From contig JAUJNH010000001.1 of NCBI GenBank assembly GCA_030448245.1, positions 129,960-193,959 of the forward strand: a DNA stretch of 64,000 nt, in the 5' to 3' direction. The position numbers were made by a program, and so were the translations under genes. Under the pieces are notes generated by a model. The model was not told the origin of the DNA. It worked only from the letters and a program-made list of their open reading frames with translations, and made no database searches. This DNA is from Acidimicrobiales bacterium. Lineage in GTDB: Bacteria; Actinomycetota; Acidimicrobiia; Acidimicrobiales; JAUJNH01. Shown here one piece after another: positions 29,190-38,821 of this stretch (its first letter is position 1; each line of letters begins with the position of its first letter).

Positions 29190-32144
29190 TTGGCGACGAA
29201 GAAGATCCGTGTGCACGAGCTGGCAAGAGAGCTCGGGCTCACGAACAAGGAAACCCTCGACCTCTCGGTCGACCTGGGCATCGGCGTGAAGAGCCATTCG
29301 AGCTCCATCGAGGACCCTCAGGCTGACCGCGTGCGGCGCAAGGCCGACCAGCTGGGCCTCCGGCGCGACGTCCAGCCCGAGGAGCCGAAGAAGGACGGGC
29401 CGACCGCCGCCCCCGCCGCCCCGCCCGCCGCTCGCCCCAGCACGCCCACGTCGCCGCCGCCCCCGCCCCGGCCGACCGCTCAGCCGTCCGCTCCGCCCGT
29501 GATCCCCTCCGAGCCGCGCCCGGGTGCCGGCGCACCCCTCCCGGTGCCCCAGCCGCCGCGGCCCGCCGAGGTCCCGCGGCCCGAGGTGGTCAGCACCCCG
29601 GCTCCTCGCCCGACGCCGCCACCGCCGCCCAACGCCCCGCCTCCGCCCCCCGCCCCGCCCCGCCCCAGGGCCCAGCCGTGGGCTCGCCTCCCCGCCCGGC
29701 CGACGTCCCGGCCGCCCGGGCCGGCGAGACCGGTGCGCCGCCCCGGCCGCCACAGGGCACCCCCAGGCCGGGCGGCCCGGCCGGCCCCGGTGGGCGCCCG
29801 GCGCCGCCCCCAGAGCCGGCCCATGTCGCCCAGCGGCAAGCCGATCCCGCCGCCCCCGGGCCAGCGCGGGCGTCCGCAGATGTCGCCCTCCACCGGGCGG
29901 CCCATCCCGCCCCCGCCGGGTCTCGGCGGCCGGGCGGCGCCGTCCGGCGGTCGTCCGGGCGGACCTGGTGCCGGCGGGCCCTCGGCCCGTCCCAGCTACG
30001 GCGGCGGCATGCGCACGGGCGGCGCCGGCGGTGCCGGAGCCCGACCCGGGTACGGCGGTGGCGCCGGTGCGCGCACCGGCGGCCCTGGTGGCGGCGGCGC
30101 CTGGCGGCCGTCCCGGCGGCGGTCCCGGTGGTGGCGGCGGTGGTGGCGGCGGCGGCTACGGCGGCCGTCCCGGCGGTGGTGGCGGCCCCGGTGGTGGCGG
30201 CGGCTTCGGCGGCCGTCCCGGCGGTGGTGGCGGCCCCGGTGGCCGCGGCCGGCCCCAGCGCGGCCGGCGCCGCAAGCGTCGCCTCAGCGAGGAGGACCTC
30301 AAGGAGAAGGAGCTCACCCGCTACAGCCGAGTCGGCGCGCCGATCCCCGAGGGTGAGATCGTCATCGAGCGGGGCTCCACCGCCCAGGACATCGCCCCCA
30401 AGCTGAACCGGACGCCGGCCGACGTGCTGCGCTTCCTGCTCCAGCACGGCGAGATGGTCACCGCCACCGTCCCGCTCTCCGACGAGGCCATCGAGGTCTT
30501 CGCCAGCGAGCTGGGGGCCGAGGTGGTGCTGGTCGAGCCGGGCACCGCGCAGGAGGCCGAGCTCGCCCTCAAGTACTTCGACGACGAGGACGACCCCGAG
30601 GATTCGCTGCAGCCCCGGCCACCGGTCGTGACCGTCATGGGCCACGTCGACCACGGCAAGACCACCCTCCTCGACAAGATCCGCAAGACCAACGTGGTGG
30701 CCGGCGAGGCCGGCGGCATCACCCAGCACATCGGGGCCTACCAGGTCGTGCTCGACGGCCGGGCCATCACCTTCATCGACACGCCGGGCCACGCCGCCTT
30801 CACCCAGATGCGCCCGCGGCGCCCAGGTCACCGACATCGTGATCCTGGTCGTGGCAGCCGACGACGGGGTGATGCCCCAGACCCGCGAGGCCATCGCCCA
30901 CGCCCAGGCCGCCGACGTGCCGATCGTGGTCGCCATCAACCGGATGGACCGCGACGACGCCAACGCCGACCGGGTCAAGCAGCAGCTGGCCGAGATGGGC
31001 CTCAACCCGGAGGACTGGGGCGGCGACGTCCCCATGGTCCCGATCAGCGCCCTGCGGGGCGACCGGATCGGCGACGTCCTCGAGCAGGTGCTCCTCCAGG
31101 GCGACATCGCCCTCGAGGGCGAGCTGGTGGCCAACCCCGCCGGCAAGCCGGTCGGCTCGGTGCTCGAGGCCAACCTCGACGTGGGCCGCGGGCCCGTGGC
31201 CACCGTCATCGTCGAGAACGGCACGCTGCGGGTCGGCGACTTCATCGTGGCCGGCTCGGCCTGGGGCAAGGCGCGCCCTCATCGACGACAAGGGCAAGCA
31301 GGTCAAGGCGGCCGGGCCGTCGACGCCGGTGCGGGTCCTCGGCTTCAACGAGCCTCCCTCGGCCGGCGACGAGTTCCGGGTCACCAAGGACCAGGCCACG
31401 GCCCGCACCATCGGCGAGCTGCGGGCCAACTCCAAGCGCTTCCGCGAGCAGCGCTCGACCGCCTCGGTGATGGGCCACGTGGGCGCCGGCGCCAAGCTCG
31501 AGGACATCTTCGAGCAGATCCAGTCGGGCGGCACGGCCACCCTCAACCTGATCGTCAAGGCCGACGTCCAGGGCTCGCTTGAAGCCGTCACCGAGAGCCT
31601 CCGCAAGCTCGAGCGCGACGAGGTCAAGCTCAGCTTCGTCCACCGGGCCGTCGGCGGGATCACCGAGAACGACGTGCAGCTGGCCGCCGCCTCGAACGCC
31701 ACGATCATCGGCTTCAACGTGCGGCCCGACCGCAAGTCTCGCGAGGCGGCCGAGCGGGCCGACGTCGAGATCCGGACCTACGAGATCATCTACAAGCTGC
31801 TCGAGGACGTCGAGTCCGCCATCGTCGGCATGCTGGCCCCCGAGTTCGAGGAGGTCATCACCGGCGAGGCCGAGGTCCGCCAGATCTTCACGGTGCCGAA
31901 GATCGGGGCCATCGCCGGCTGCTACGTGCGGTCGGGGGTCATCACCCGTGGCTCGAAGGTCCGGTTCCTCCGCGACGGGGTCATCATCTGGAAGGGCTCG
32001 ATCACCTCGCTGCGCCGCTTCAAGGACGACGCTCGCGAGGTGGCGGCCGGGTACGAGTGCGGCATCGGCCTCACCAACAACCAGGACCTCCGCCCCGGCG
32101 ACGTCATCGAGACGTTCGAGGAGCGGGAGATCCCCCGCACCTGA
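29190..32144 (+). CDS. infB: Translation initiation factor IF-2 (at least three frameshifts)
   Basis: TTG start at 29190 ([20 protein letters not shown], an IF2N domain). A very long Pro- then Gly-rich linker (about 29400-30250) is followed by a second IF2N domain ([19 protein letters not shown]). G domain: [23 protein letters not shown], then [10 protein letters not shown]. Domains II-IV end EEREIPRT. Frames change near 30095 in the Gly-rich repeat, at 30813 (a G missing in [32 protein letters not shown]) and near 31270 (GSAWGK...ALIDDKGK). Two compensating shifts in the linker near 29670 and 29815 are also possible. Apart from these shifts the protein is complete. Confidence 0.9.
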
Positions 32145-32201
32145 CCTGCGGCTGATCTTGCCGTAGCGCCGGCCATCGTCGGGGTTTAGCCTCGGAGGCC
32201 G

Positions 32202-33486
32202 ATGACGATCGGCCTGCGGATCGACCCCGAAGAGCAGACGGTGGACGCCGGGCTCCCTGCGGTCTTCACCACCACGTCGTGAACCAGAGCGGAGTGGTCG
32301 ACCGGGTCGCCCTCGACATCCTGGGCTCGGCCGGCGCCTGGTCGAGGACCGACCCGCCCGCCGTCGCCCTCTTCCCGGGCACCGACGCCACGGCCGTCCT
32401 CACCGTCGTCGAGCCGCTCGGGACCGCCCTCGGCCCGGTGCCCCCTCGGTGTGCGGGCGGTGGCCGAGACCTCCGGCTTCGTCGAGGTGGGCGAGGCCAC
32501 CCTGAACGTCGGAGCCAGCCGATCCGTCGAGGCCGAGCTGCGCCCCGCACGGCCACCGGCAAGCGCCGGGCCACCAGCGTGGTCTCCCTCCGCAACCTGG
32601 GCAACGCCCCCACCAAGGTCCAGGTGGTGGCGTCCGACCCCGACGACGCCATCGTCTTCGACGCCCTACCCCCGTGCAGATCGGCCCCGGCATGATGTCG
32701 GCCGAGCTGCCGCTGCGGATGCGCCTCCCGTCGCGGGAGAGGCAGGGCGCCACCCTGCCCACACCGTGCTGGTCGAGGGGGCGACACCGGCCAGGCCCTC
32801 GACGGCCAGGTCCGCCAGCCCCCCAAGAAGCGGTGGCCGGTGATGGCCATCATGTTCGCCGCTCTCCTGGCCGTGGCCGGCATCATGTTCCTGCGGCCCG
32901 TCGACTCGGTGGCCATCAAGGAGGGGTCGGCCGACACGACACCACCACCACCACCACCGCCGCCGCCGCCACCACCACGACCGTCGCCCCCACCACCACG
33001 GTGGCGGCCGCCGCCCCGGCGTCCGACCCGGCCGCAGCCGGGGCGGCGCCACCCGGCGGCGGCGGCGGCCCGTCCGGCGGCGGCGGCGGTGCCCCTGGGC
33101 GGCGGTGGCGGCGGCGGTGCGGCCCCGGCGCCAGGGGCGGCGCCGGCCACGACCGCCAGGCCAACTGGCGGTGCCTTCGTTCCCAGGCCCACCATCGGCG
33201 GGGCCAGCTCCGTCTGCCCGGGTAGGAAGGGCAGCGCCCAGGAGACGGCCCAGCGGGTGGTGTGTGCCTGGGAGGCCAACAAGCTGCAGGCGGAGGTCAC
33301 CAGCACCATTGCGCCGGGTGCGCCTCGAAGCTCGGCGGCATCCCAACGGTGGGGGGCCAGATCGCTCAGGCGCCGCCCGCCGGCAGCACGACCGTGTCGA
33401 TCTCGGGGTGCCAAACCGGAATTGCCGAGGGCATCAGAACGGCCGTCATCACCAACGGACTGGTGTCGGACGTGTTCCCCTGCTGA
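32202..33486 (+). pseudogene. Membrane-anchored Ig-like (NEW3-type) protein, broken by about eight frameshifts
   Basis: Joining frames from ATG 32202 gives one coherent protein. First come Ig-like segments (VNQSGVVDRVALDILGSAG with an Asn-X-Ser, FPGTDATAVLTVV, FVEVGEATLNVG, VVSLRNLGNAPTKVQVVAS and VQIGPGMMSAELPLRMRL). Then follow KKRWPVMAIMFAALLAVAGI as a membrane segment, a Thr/Ala/Pro/Gly-rich linker, and a cysteine-containing outer domain (SAQETAQRVVCAWEANKLQ; STTVSISGCQTGIAEGIRT; end VFPC). Shifts fall near 32274, 32443, 32545, 32676, 32780, 32941, 33100 and 33315. I do not recognise a function. It sits between infB and ylxP, where nothing is usually found. Confidence 0.6.
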
Positions 33487-33518
33487 CGTGCTGCCACTGA
33501 ACCCGGTGGCCTGACGGG

Positions 33519-33803
33519 GTGCACGCCGCCGCCCTCGAGGTCGACCTCCGGCTGCCCCACTCGACGTCGCTGAAGGACAAGCGGGCGGTGCTGCGCAGCG
33601 TGCTCGACGGGGCCCGCAACCGCTACCGGGTCGCCTCGGCCGAGGTGGGCCACCAGGACCTGCGCCAGCGGGCGCTGGTCGGCTTCGCCGCCGTGGCCGG
33701 CACGGCGAGCCACGTCACCGAGGTGCTCGACGAGGTCGAGCGCTTCGTGTGGAGCTTCCCCGAGGTCGAGGTCATCACCACCGACCGCACCTGGCTCGGC
33801 TGA
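33519..33803 (+). CDS. ylxP: DUF503 / YlxP family protein
   Basis: A 94-residue protein starting GTG 33519. Family pattern is clear: AALEVDLRLPHSTSLKDKRA, VLRSVLDGARNRYRVASAEV, then VTEVLDEVERFVWSFPEVEV ending TDRTWLG. In other bacteria the gene sits between infB and rbfA, as here, and a ribosome-maturation role is suspected from context. No damage. Confidence 0.9.
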   Translation: MHAAALEVDLRLPHSTSLKDKRAVLRSVLDGARNRYRVASAEVGHQDLRQRALVGFAAVAGTASHVTEVLDEVERFVWSFPEVEVITTDRTWLG

Positions 33804-33816
33804 CGCCGGCCGCGCC

Positions 33817-34226
33817 TCACTCGCTCGCTGCGCTCGCTCCGTTCGGGCGGGTTGGTCGTCGGCCTTCGGCCGGCTCACTGTTGCGGCCAGGGGAGCAAGC
33901 TCCTTCCGGCCGCGAACGAGGGAGGCTCCGCACGCTGCGCCCCCTCGAGCTCCCCCGGCGGACTCCGGCTTGCGCTCGGGGGAGCCCCCTTCCTGCACCA
34001 GCGCTCATCACTCGCTTGCGGCGCTCGCTCCTCCGGGCGGGTTTGGTCATCGGCCTTCGGCCGGCTCGCCGAACGGCCACGGGGGAGCTCGCTACCGGCC
34101 GCCTGACGAGGGGGCTGCGCCCCCTCGAGCTCCCGCCAGAGGCGGCTCCGGCTTGCGCTCGGGAGAGCCTCCTTTCCAGCCGCCTGACGGGGGCTTCGTA
34201 GGTTGGGCCTCCTCGAGCTCCCCCCA
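33817..34226. repeat. Two imperfect ~190-bp intergenic repeats rich in hairpins
   Basis: The 464 bp between ylxP and rbfA hold no credible gene. Two diverged copies begin near 33817 and 34008, each with TCACTCGCT..GCGCTCGCTCC, then GGTC(G/A)TCGGCCTTCGGCCGGCTC, then CTGCGCCCCCTCGAGCTCCC and CTCCGGCTTGCGCTCGG. A 40-bp partial third copy ends near 34226. Internal hairpins include CGGCCTTCGGCCG and GGGGGAGCCCCC. They look like repeated extragenic elements. The rbfA promoter lies beyond them. Confidence 0.75.
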
Positions 34227-34267
34227 CCTGAACCGGGTCGCCGATGCGCCGCGTACGATGACGTGGT

Positions 34268-34720
34268 GTGGCCAGGACCGAGGGGGCTTCGCCTCGCGGG
34301 TACAAGCGGACCGACCGGCTGAACGAGCTGCTGCGCGAGATCGTGGCCGACGAGCTCGAGCGGATCGGCGACGACGACGACGTCCGGCTCCGGCTCGTCA
34401 CCATCACCGGCGTCGAGACCGTCGCCGACCTGGCCGTGGCCACCGTCTACTACGCCACGCTGGGCGACGAGGCCGAGGTCGCCGCCGGGCTCGACAGCCA
34501 GCGCCACCGGCTGCAGCGAGCCGTCGCCTCCCAGGTGCGGGCCCGCCGCACGCCCGTCCTCAGCTTCCGGGCCGACCCGGGCATCCTGGCCGGGCGCCAG
34601 GTCGACGCCCTGCTGCGCGACCACCCCGTCCGCGACGACGACGTGCCCGTCGACCCCGCCCTCTACCGCGACCTCGGGACCGACGATCCCGACGGCAAGG
34701 ACAAGGGCATCCGTGGCTGA
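34268..34720 (+). CDS. rbfA: Ribosome-binding factor A
   Basis: A 150-residue protein. The KH-like fold is recognisable from YKRTDRLNELLREIVADELE, VTITGVETVADLAVATVYYA and HRLQRAVASQVRARRTPVLSF. The C-terminal ~40 residues are acidic. RbfA acts on the 16S 5' end during 30S maturation and cold adaptation. The GTG is 9 bases after TACGAT (34254-34259) with no Shine-Dalgarno site, so it is probably leaderless. It overlaps nrnA by 8 bases. Confidence 0.9.
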   Translation: MARTEGASPRGYKRTDRLNELLREIVADELERIGDDDDVRLRLVTITGVETVADLAVATVYYATLGDEAEVAAGLDSQRHRLQRAVASQVRARRTPVLSFRADPGILAGRQVDALLRDHPVRDDDVPVDPALYRDLGTDDPDGKDKGIRG

Positions 34721-35735
34721 GGCCGTCCTCGAGGCCGCCCTCGACCGGGCGGCCGAGGTGGTCGGCGGCTCCGACGAGCTGCTGCTCACCTGCCACAAGA
34801 GCCCCGACGGCGACGCCCTCGGCTCGACGCTGGCCCTCCACCACCTGTGCCGCAGCCAGGGCCGGACGAGCCAGGCCACCTGGAGCGAGCCGTACGAGGT
34901 GGCGCCCCACTACCGGTTCCTCCCCGGCCTCGACCTGTGCACCAAGCCGGCCGACGCCCGCCAGCAGCCGGCGGTGGTGGTCACCTTCGACTGCGGCTCG
35001 CTGGCCCGGCTCGGCGACCTGGTCGGCCCGGCCACCTGGGCTCGCGAGCACGGCCAGCTCGTCGTGGTCGACCACCACGCCACCAACGACCGCTTCGGCT
35101 CGCTCAACGTCGTCGACGAGCGGGCGGCCGCCACCGTCGTCCTGGTCCACCGGCTGGCCCAGCGGCTGGGCTGGCCCCTCACCCGCGACGTGGCTGTGTG
35201 CCTGTACACCGGGCTGGTCACCGACACCGGCCGGTTCACCTACGCCACCACCACGCCGGCGGTGTTCGCCCTGGCCGAGGAGCTGGCGTCGTTCGGCCTC
35301 CCGATCGCCTCGATGACCCGGCAGCTGTTCGAGTCGCACCGGCTGGCCTACCTGCACCTGGCCGGTGAGGCGCTGGCCCGGGCCCGCCTGGTCGACGACC
35401 TGTCGTTGGTGTGCACGTGGGTGGGCCAGGACGACCTGGCCCGCCACGGCGTCAGCGTCGACGAGGTCGAGGGCCTCATCGACCTGGTGCGGCGCACCTC
35501 GGAGGCCGAGGTGGCGTGCGTGGCCAAGGAGGCCGACGACGGCGTGCGGGTCAGCCTCCGCTCGGTCACCCACCAGGACGACCGGCGGGAGTGGGGCATC
35601 GACGTCGGCGCCGTGGCCACCCGGCTGGGCGGGGGCGGGCACCGCTACGCCGCCGGCTTCACCATGCCCGGGCCCGTCCCTGAGGTCCTGGCCGCCGTCG
35701 AGGAAGCGCTGGCGGAGCACGTCCGGGCCACGTGA
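34713..35735 (+). CDS. nrnA: DHH/DHHA1 phosphoesterase, NrnA-like (oligoribonuclease / pAp phosphatase)
   Basis: A 340-residue two-domain phosphoesterase. Metal motifs CHKSPDGDALGS, VVTFDCGS, VVVDHHATND (the DHH) and GLVTDTGRFTY. The DHHA1 substrate domain carries GGGGHRYAAGF. Relatives degrade nanoRNA and cyclic-dinucleotide products or dephosphorylate pAp. The rbfA-nrnA-truB-ribF order is conserved in Gram-positives. GTG 34713 overlaps rbfA. Confidence 0.92.
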   Translation: MAEAVLEAALDRAAEVVGGSDELLLTCHKSPDGDALGSTLALHHLCRSQGRTSQATWSEPYEVAPHYRFLPGLDLCTKPADARQQPAVVVTFDCGSLARLGDLVGPATWAREHGQLVVVDHHATNDRFGSLNVVDERAAATVVLVHRLAQRLGWPLTRDVAVCLYTGLVTDTGRFTYATTTPAVFALAEELASFGLPIASMTRQLFESHRLAYLHLAGEALARARLVDDLSLVCTWVGQDDLARHGVSVDEVEGLIDLVRRTSEAEVACVAKEADDGVRVSLRSVTHQDDRREWGIDVGAVATRLGGGGHRYAAGFTMPGPVPEVLAAVEEALAEHVRAT

Positions 35736-35760
35736 CCACCGGCTCCTTGGCGGCCCGGCC

Positions 35761-36645
35761 GTGACGCCAAGGGCCGCTGGCGCCGGTGTCCACGGCCTGG
35801 CCGTCGTCGACAAGCCCGCCGGCTGGACCAGCCACGACGTGGTGGCCCGCTGCCGCAAGCTGCTGGGCACCCGCAAGGTCGGTCACTCGGGGACCCTGGA
35901 CCCCGGGGCCACCGGGGTCCTGCTCGTCGCAGCCGGCCACGCCACCCGGTTGCTCCGGTTCCTGTCCGACCTGCCCAAGACCTACGTGGGCGAGGTGGTG
36001 CTGGGCACCACGACCACCACCCTCGACGACGAGGGCGAGGTCGTGGCCAGCTTCGCCATGGACGGCGTCACCCTGGAGGCGGCCCGCGCCGCTTCGACCA
36101 CGCTGGTGGGTGACATCCAGCAGGTCCCGCCGATGGTCTCGGCCGTGCAGGTGGGCGGCCGCCGACTGCACGATCTGGCCCGTCAGGGCCTCGAGGTCGA
36201 ACGGGCCGCCCGTCCGGTCACGGTCCACTCGTTCGGGCTGGACGCCACCGACGACCCGCTGGTCCTGCGCCTGGCCGTCACGTGCTCGACCGGCACCTAC
36301 GTGCGGGTGCTGGCGGCCGACCTGGGCGCCCTGCTCGGCGGCGGCGCCCACCTGCGGCGGCTGCGGCGGACCGCGATCGGGCCGTTCGACGAGAAGGCGG
36401 CCATCCCGCTCGACGAGGTCCGCCCGGAGGCTCTGGCGCCGCCGCTGGCCGCCGTCGCCCACCTGGCGCGGGTGGTGGTGGGGGAGGAGGGCGCCGCCGA
36501 CGTCGGCCACGGCAAGGTGCTGCCCGCCTGGGAAGGCGGCGGGCCGTGGGCGGTGACCGGGCCGGACGGCGGGCTCCTGGCCGTCTACGAGCGCTACCGC
36601 CCCGGGCTGGCCAAGCCCGCGGTGGTGGTGCCGGCCCACTTCTAG
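35761..36645 (+). CDS. truB: tRNA pseudouridine(55) synthase TruB
   Basis: A 294-residue enzyme starting GTG 35761 (VTPRAAGAGVHGLAVVDKPA). Motifs: GWTSHDVVARCRK, VGHSGTLDPGATGVLLV with the catalytic Asp, KTYVGEVVLGTTTTT, QQVPPMVSAVQVGGRRLHDL and CSTGTYVRVLAADLG. The C-terminal region is PUA-like. It makes pseudouridine 55 in tRNA. 11 bp upstream of ribF. Confidence 0.95.
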   Translation: MTPRAAGAGVHGLAVVDKPAGWTSHDVVARCRKLLGTRKVGHSGTLDPGATGVLLVAAGHATRLLRFLSDLPKTYVGEVVLGTTTTTLDDEGEVVASFAMDGVTLEAARAASTTLVGDIQQVPPMVSAVQVGGRRLHDLARQGLEVERAARPVTVHSFGLDATDDPLVLRLAVTCSTGTYVRVLAADLGALLGGGAHLRRLRRTAIGPFDEKAAIPLDEVRPEALAPPLAAVAHLARVVVGEEGAADVGHGKVLPAWEGGGPWAVTGPDGGLLAVYERYRPGLAKPAVVVPAHF

Positions 36646-36656
36646 GCTCGGCCGGC

Positions 36657-37676
36657 GTGGACGTCGTCACCGACCCGGCGCGCTGCCCCTCGCCGGCGAA
36701 CGGGACCGTTGTCACCATCGGCGTGTACGACGGCGTCCACCTCGGGCACCGGGCGGTCCTGGCCGAGGTGCGGGACCTGGCCGACAAGCGGGGCTGCGAC
36801 ACCGCAGTCGTCACCTTCGAGCCCCACCCGGCCCGGGTGGTGCGGCCGGCGTCGGCCCCGCTGCTGCTCACCGACCTCGATCAGAAGCTGGAGCTGCTCG
36901 CGGCCTGCCAGGTGGACCACGTTGTGGTGATCGGCTTCGACGAGGCCCGCAGCCGCCAGTCAGCGGCCGACTTCGTTGCCGAGACGCTGGTCGGCTGCCT
37001 CCACGCCCGGGCCGTGGTGGTGGGCCACGACTTCCACTTCGGCCACCGCCGGGAGGGGACCGTGCCGTTCCTGGTCGAGCAGGGCGGCCGCCACGGCTTC
37101 GATGTGCTCGGCCTCTCGATCAAAGCCGAGGCCGGCGGCGCCGTCTCCAGCACCCGCATCCGGAGCCTGCTGGCCGCCGGCGACGTCGAGGGCGCCGCCG
37201 TCCTGCTGGGCCGCCCCCACGAGGTCCGGGGCGTCGTGGCCCACGGCGACGGTCGGGGGAAGGAGTGGGGCTTCCCGACCGCCAACGTGGCCGTGCCTGC
37301 CGACATCTGCCTCCCGGCCGACGGCGTCTACGCCGGCTGGTACGTCCACCCCGACGGCACCCAGACCCCGGCCGCCATAAGCCTCGGCCGCCGCCCCCAG
37401 GTCTACGAGGACAGGGGCGAGCGCCTGCTCGAACCCCACCTCCTCGACTGGGACGGCGACCTCTACGACCAGGCGGCCAAGGTCCGCTTCACCCACCACC
37501 TCAGAGCCCAGGAGCGCTTCCCGGAAGTCGAGGATCTGCTGGCCCAGATCGGTCGAGACATCGAGGCCGCCCGCAGGTTGCTGCAGGCCTCTCTCGCGGG
37601 TAGGTCGGGGGAGCCGCAGATCGCGGGGCCTGCATGGCGAGCGCCCGATCCTGACGCCTGGCGGCTTGGCCCGTAG
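36657..37676 (+). CDS. ribF: Bifunctional riboflavin kinase / FAD synthetase
   Basis: About 339 residues, GTG 36657. The N-terminal FMN adenylyltransferase half shows TIGVYDGVHLGHRAVL, VVTFEPHPARVV and VVGHDFHFGHRREGTV, with SSTRIRSLLAAGDV. The C-terminal riboflavin-kinase half shows GRGKEWGFPTANVAVP and DGVYAGWYV, then VRFTHHLRAQERFPEVEDLL. A ~35-residue tail after the family's normal end is unremarkable. It turns riboflavin into FMN and FAD. Confidence 0.95.
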   Translation: MDVVTDPARCPSPANGTVVTIGVYDGVHLGHRAVLAEVRDLADKRGCDTAVVTFEPHPARVVRPASAPLLLTDLDQKLELLAACQVDHVVVIGFDEARSRQSAADFVAETLVGCLHARAVVVGHDFHFGHRREGTVPFLVEQGGRHGFDVLGLSIKAEAGGAVSSTRIRSLLAAGDVEGAAVLLGRPHEVRGVVAHGDGRGKEWGFPTANVAVPADICLPADGVYAGWYVHPDGTQTPAAISLGRRPQVYEDRGERLLEPHLLDWDGDLYDQAAKVRFTHHLRAQERFPEVEDLLAQIGRDIEAARRLLQASLAGRSGEPQIAGPAWRAPDPDAWRLGP

Positions 37677-37827
37677 TCTGCCGGGGAAGCTGCAGGACGC
37701 TAGGCGCCGTCGCCGCTGTTGAGAAGCGCCGTCGGTTCCGGTCATCGATGACGCCGAGCAGGCCGACGCCACCCGCAACCGGCGCCTCACCGGGCTGCAG
37801 CCGGTGCTGGGCGAAGTGCAGGAAGCG

Positions 37828-37888
37828 CTGGATGCCGGACTTCTCGTCGACCGACCACACCACGGGGTTCTCCGGCGGGTTCAATGAC
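37828..37888 (-). mobile_element. Short IS630-type transposase remnant
   Basis: On the minus strand a 60-bp stretch reads SLNPPENPVVWSVDEKSGIQ, the well-known segment around the second catalytic Asp of IS630-family transposases (LNPPEN-VV-SVDEKS-IQ). Similarity stops on both sides. No terminal repeats or other transposase motifs are visible within the 290-bp ribF-arfB gap. It is a scar, not an element. Confidence 0.5.
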
Positions 37889-37966
37889 TTACGCGCGGGC
37901 CCACTAGGCCGCTGCGCATCTCGGCTGTGGCGAGTGCGCCGCGCGTAGTTCGGTCGGGGGAGCGGG

Positions 37967-38350
37967 CTAGTCGTCGGGCGGCGGCGCCTGCCGGTTGCGC
38001 TTGGTCTGGCCGGTCCGCCGCTTCGCCTGGAGGCGGCGTTCGACCGCGCCGCGGCTGGGGCGGGTGGGGCGGCGGGGGCGGCCCACCACCAGGGCGGCAT
38101 CCACCTTGGCCGCCAGGCGCTCAAAGGCGAGGTCTCTGTTGCGGGCCTGGCTGCGGGTGTCCTCGGCCACCGCCCGCACGACCGGCCCCAGCCGATCAAG
38201 GAGCAGCGCCCGCTGCGCCTCGCTCGGCGCCGCCGACGCCCGCACGTCCCAGGCCAGCTCGACCCGGGTCTCGGAGGTGTTGGCGTGCTGGCCCCCCGGC
38301 CCGCCCGACCGGCTCAGCTTCACCACCACCTCGTCCTGGGGCACCTCCAC
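37967..38350 (-). CDS. arfB: Alternative ribosome-rescue peptidyl-tRNA hydrolase ArfB
   Basis: Carries the release-factor GGQ loop as [20 protein letters not shown] near the N-terminus and a basic tail ([17 protein letters not shown]), the part that enters the mRNA channel in ArfB. No codon-recognition domain, length about 127 residues. The GTG at 38350 ([17 protein letters not shown]) aligns best with the family. A GTG at 38431 would add 27 residues but run nearly to the start of the divergent rpsO. It rescues stalled ribosomes. Confidence 0.88.
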   Translation of the reverse strand: MEVPQDEVVVKLSRSGGPGGQHANTSETRVELAWDVRASAAPSEAQRALLLDRLGPVVRAVAEDTRSQARNRDLAFERLAAKVDAALVVGRPRRPTRPSRGAVERRLQAKRRTGQTKRNRQAPPPDD

Positions 38351-38442
38351 CCGGCCAGCCTGCCAGGCGACGGTGGCGCCCTCTGCTACCGTTTGCGGGT
38401 CGGACCGTCGTGCGGGCGCGCCCGGCCACACCAGATCAGCGC

Positions 38443-38709
38443 ATGAAGGAGCTCATGGACACCGCAGCCATCGTCACCGAGCACGGCAAGCACGGGACCG
38501 ACACCGGATCCCCGGAAGTGCAGATCGCCCTGCTCAACGCCCGCATCAAGCACCTCACGGAGCACCTGCGGGAGCACAAGCACGATCACCACACCCGCCG
38601 GGGGCTCATGCAGCTCATCGGCAAGCAGCGCAGGTTGCAGGCCTACCTGCGCAAGCACGACGTCGAGCGCCTCCGGGCGATCAACGCCAAGCTCGGCCTG
38701 CGGAAGTAA
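38443..38709 (+). CDS. rpsO: 30S ribosomal protein S15
   Basis: A complete S15: [38 protein letters not shown] and [18 protein letters not shown], ending LGLRK. ATG 38443 gives 88 residues, the usual length. A second ATG at 38455 has AAGGAG 4 bases upstream and could also serve. It leads an rpsO-pnp-M16 unit and is divergent from arfB. Confidence 0.96.
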   Translation: MKELMDTAAIVTEHGKHGTDTGSPEVQIALLNARIKHLTEHLREHKHDHHTRRGLMQLIGKQRRLQAYLRKHDVERLRAINAKLGLRK

Positions 38710-38719
38710 CAGCACCACC

Positions 38720-38744
38720 CTCGAGCGGCCGCCGGCCGCTCGAG
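38720..38744 (+). terminator. Perfect 11-bp hairpin after rpsO
   Basis: CTCGAGCGGCC and GGCCGCTCGAG pair perfectly around a GCC loop, 10 bp after the rpsO stop. There is no U-run, so it is more likely a processing or attenuation site between rpsO and pnp than a full terminator. Confidence 0.7.
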
Positions 38745-38780
38745 TCGCATCTGGAGGGCGTTCGGAAAGCCCGCCGGTTG

Positions 38781-38821
38781 CCGGTTGTGAACCACCTGCC
38801 CCGCAGGTGGGTGACAACTGG
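38781..38821 (+). promoter_or_regulatory. Extended stem-loop in the pnp leader
   Basis: An outer stem CCGGTTGT / ACAACTGG (one G-U pair) encloses an inner stem CCACCTG / CAGGTGG around CCCCG, about 55 bases before the pnp start. In other bacteria, including Streptomyces, the rpsO-pnp spacer folds into an RNase III-processed hairpin through which PNPase limits its own synthesis. The same role is inferred here. Confidence 0.55.

Noticed and set aside
33749-34201. Plus-strand frame over the ylxP-rbfA gap
   Set aside because: It is built from the two imperfect repeats, has no motif and starts inside ylxP.
37677-37966. Plus-strand coding fragment (LQPVLGEVQEALDAGLLVD) in the ribF-arfB gap
   Set aside because: It looks protein-like for ~35 residues but lacks a start, a family match and continuity, and is antisense to part of the IS630 remnant.
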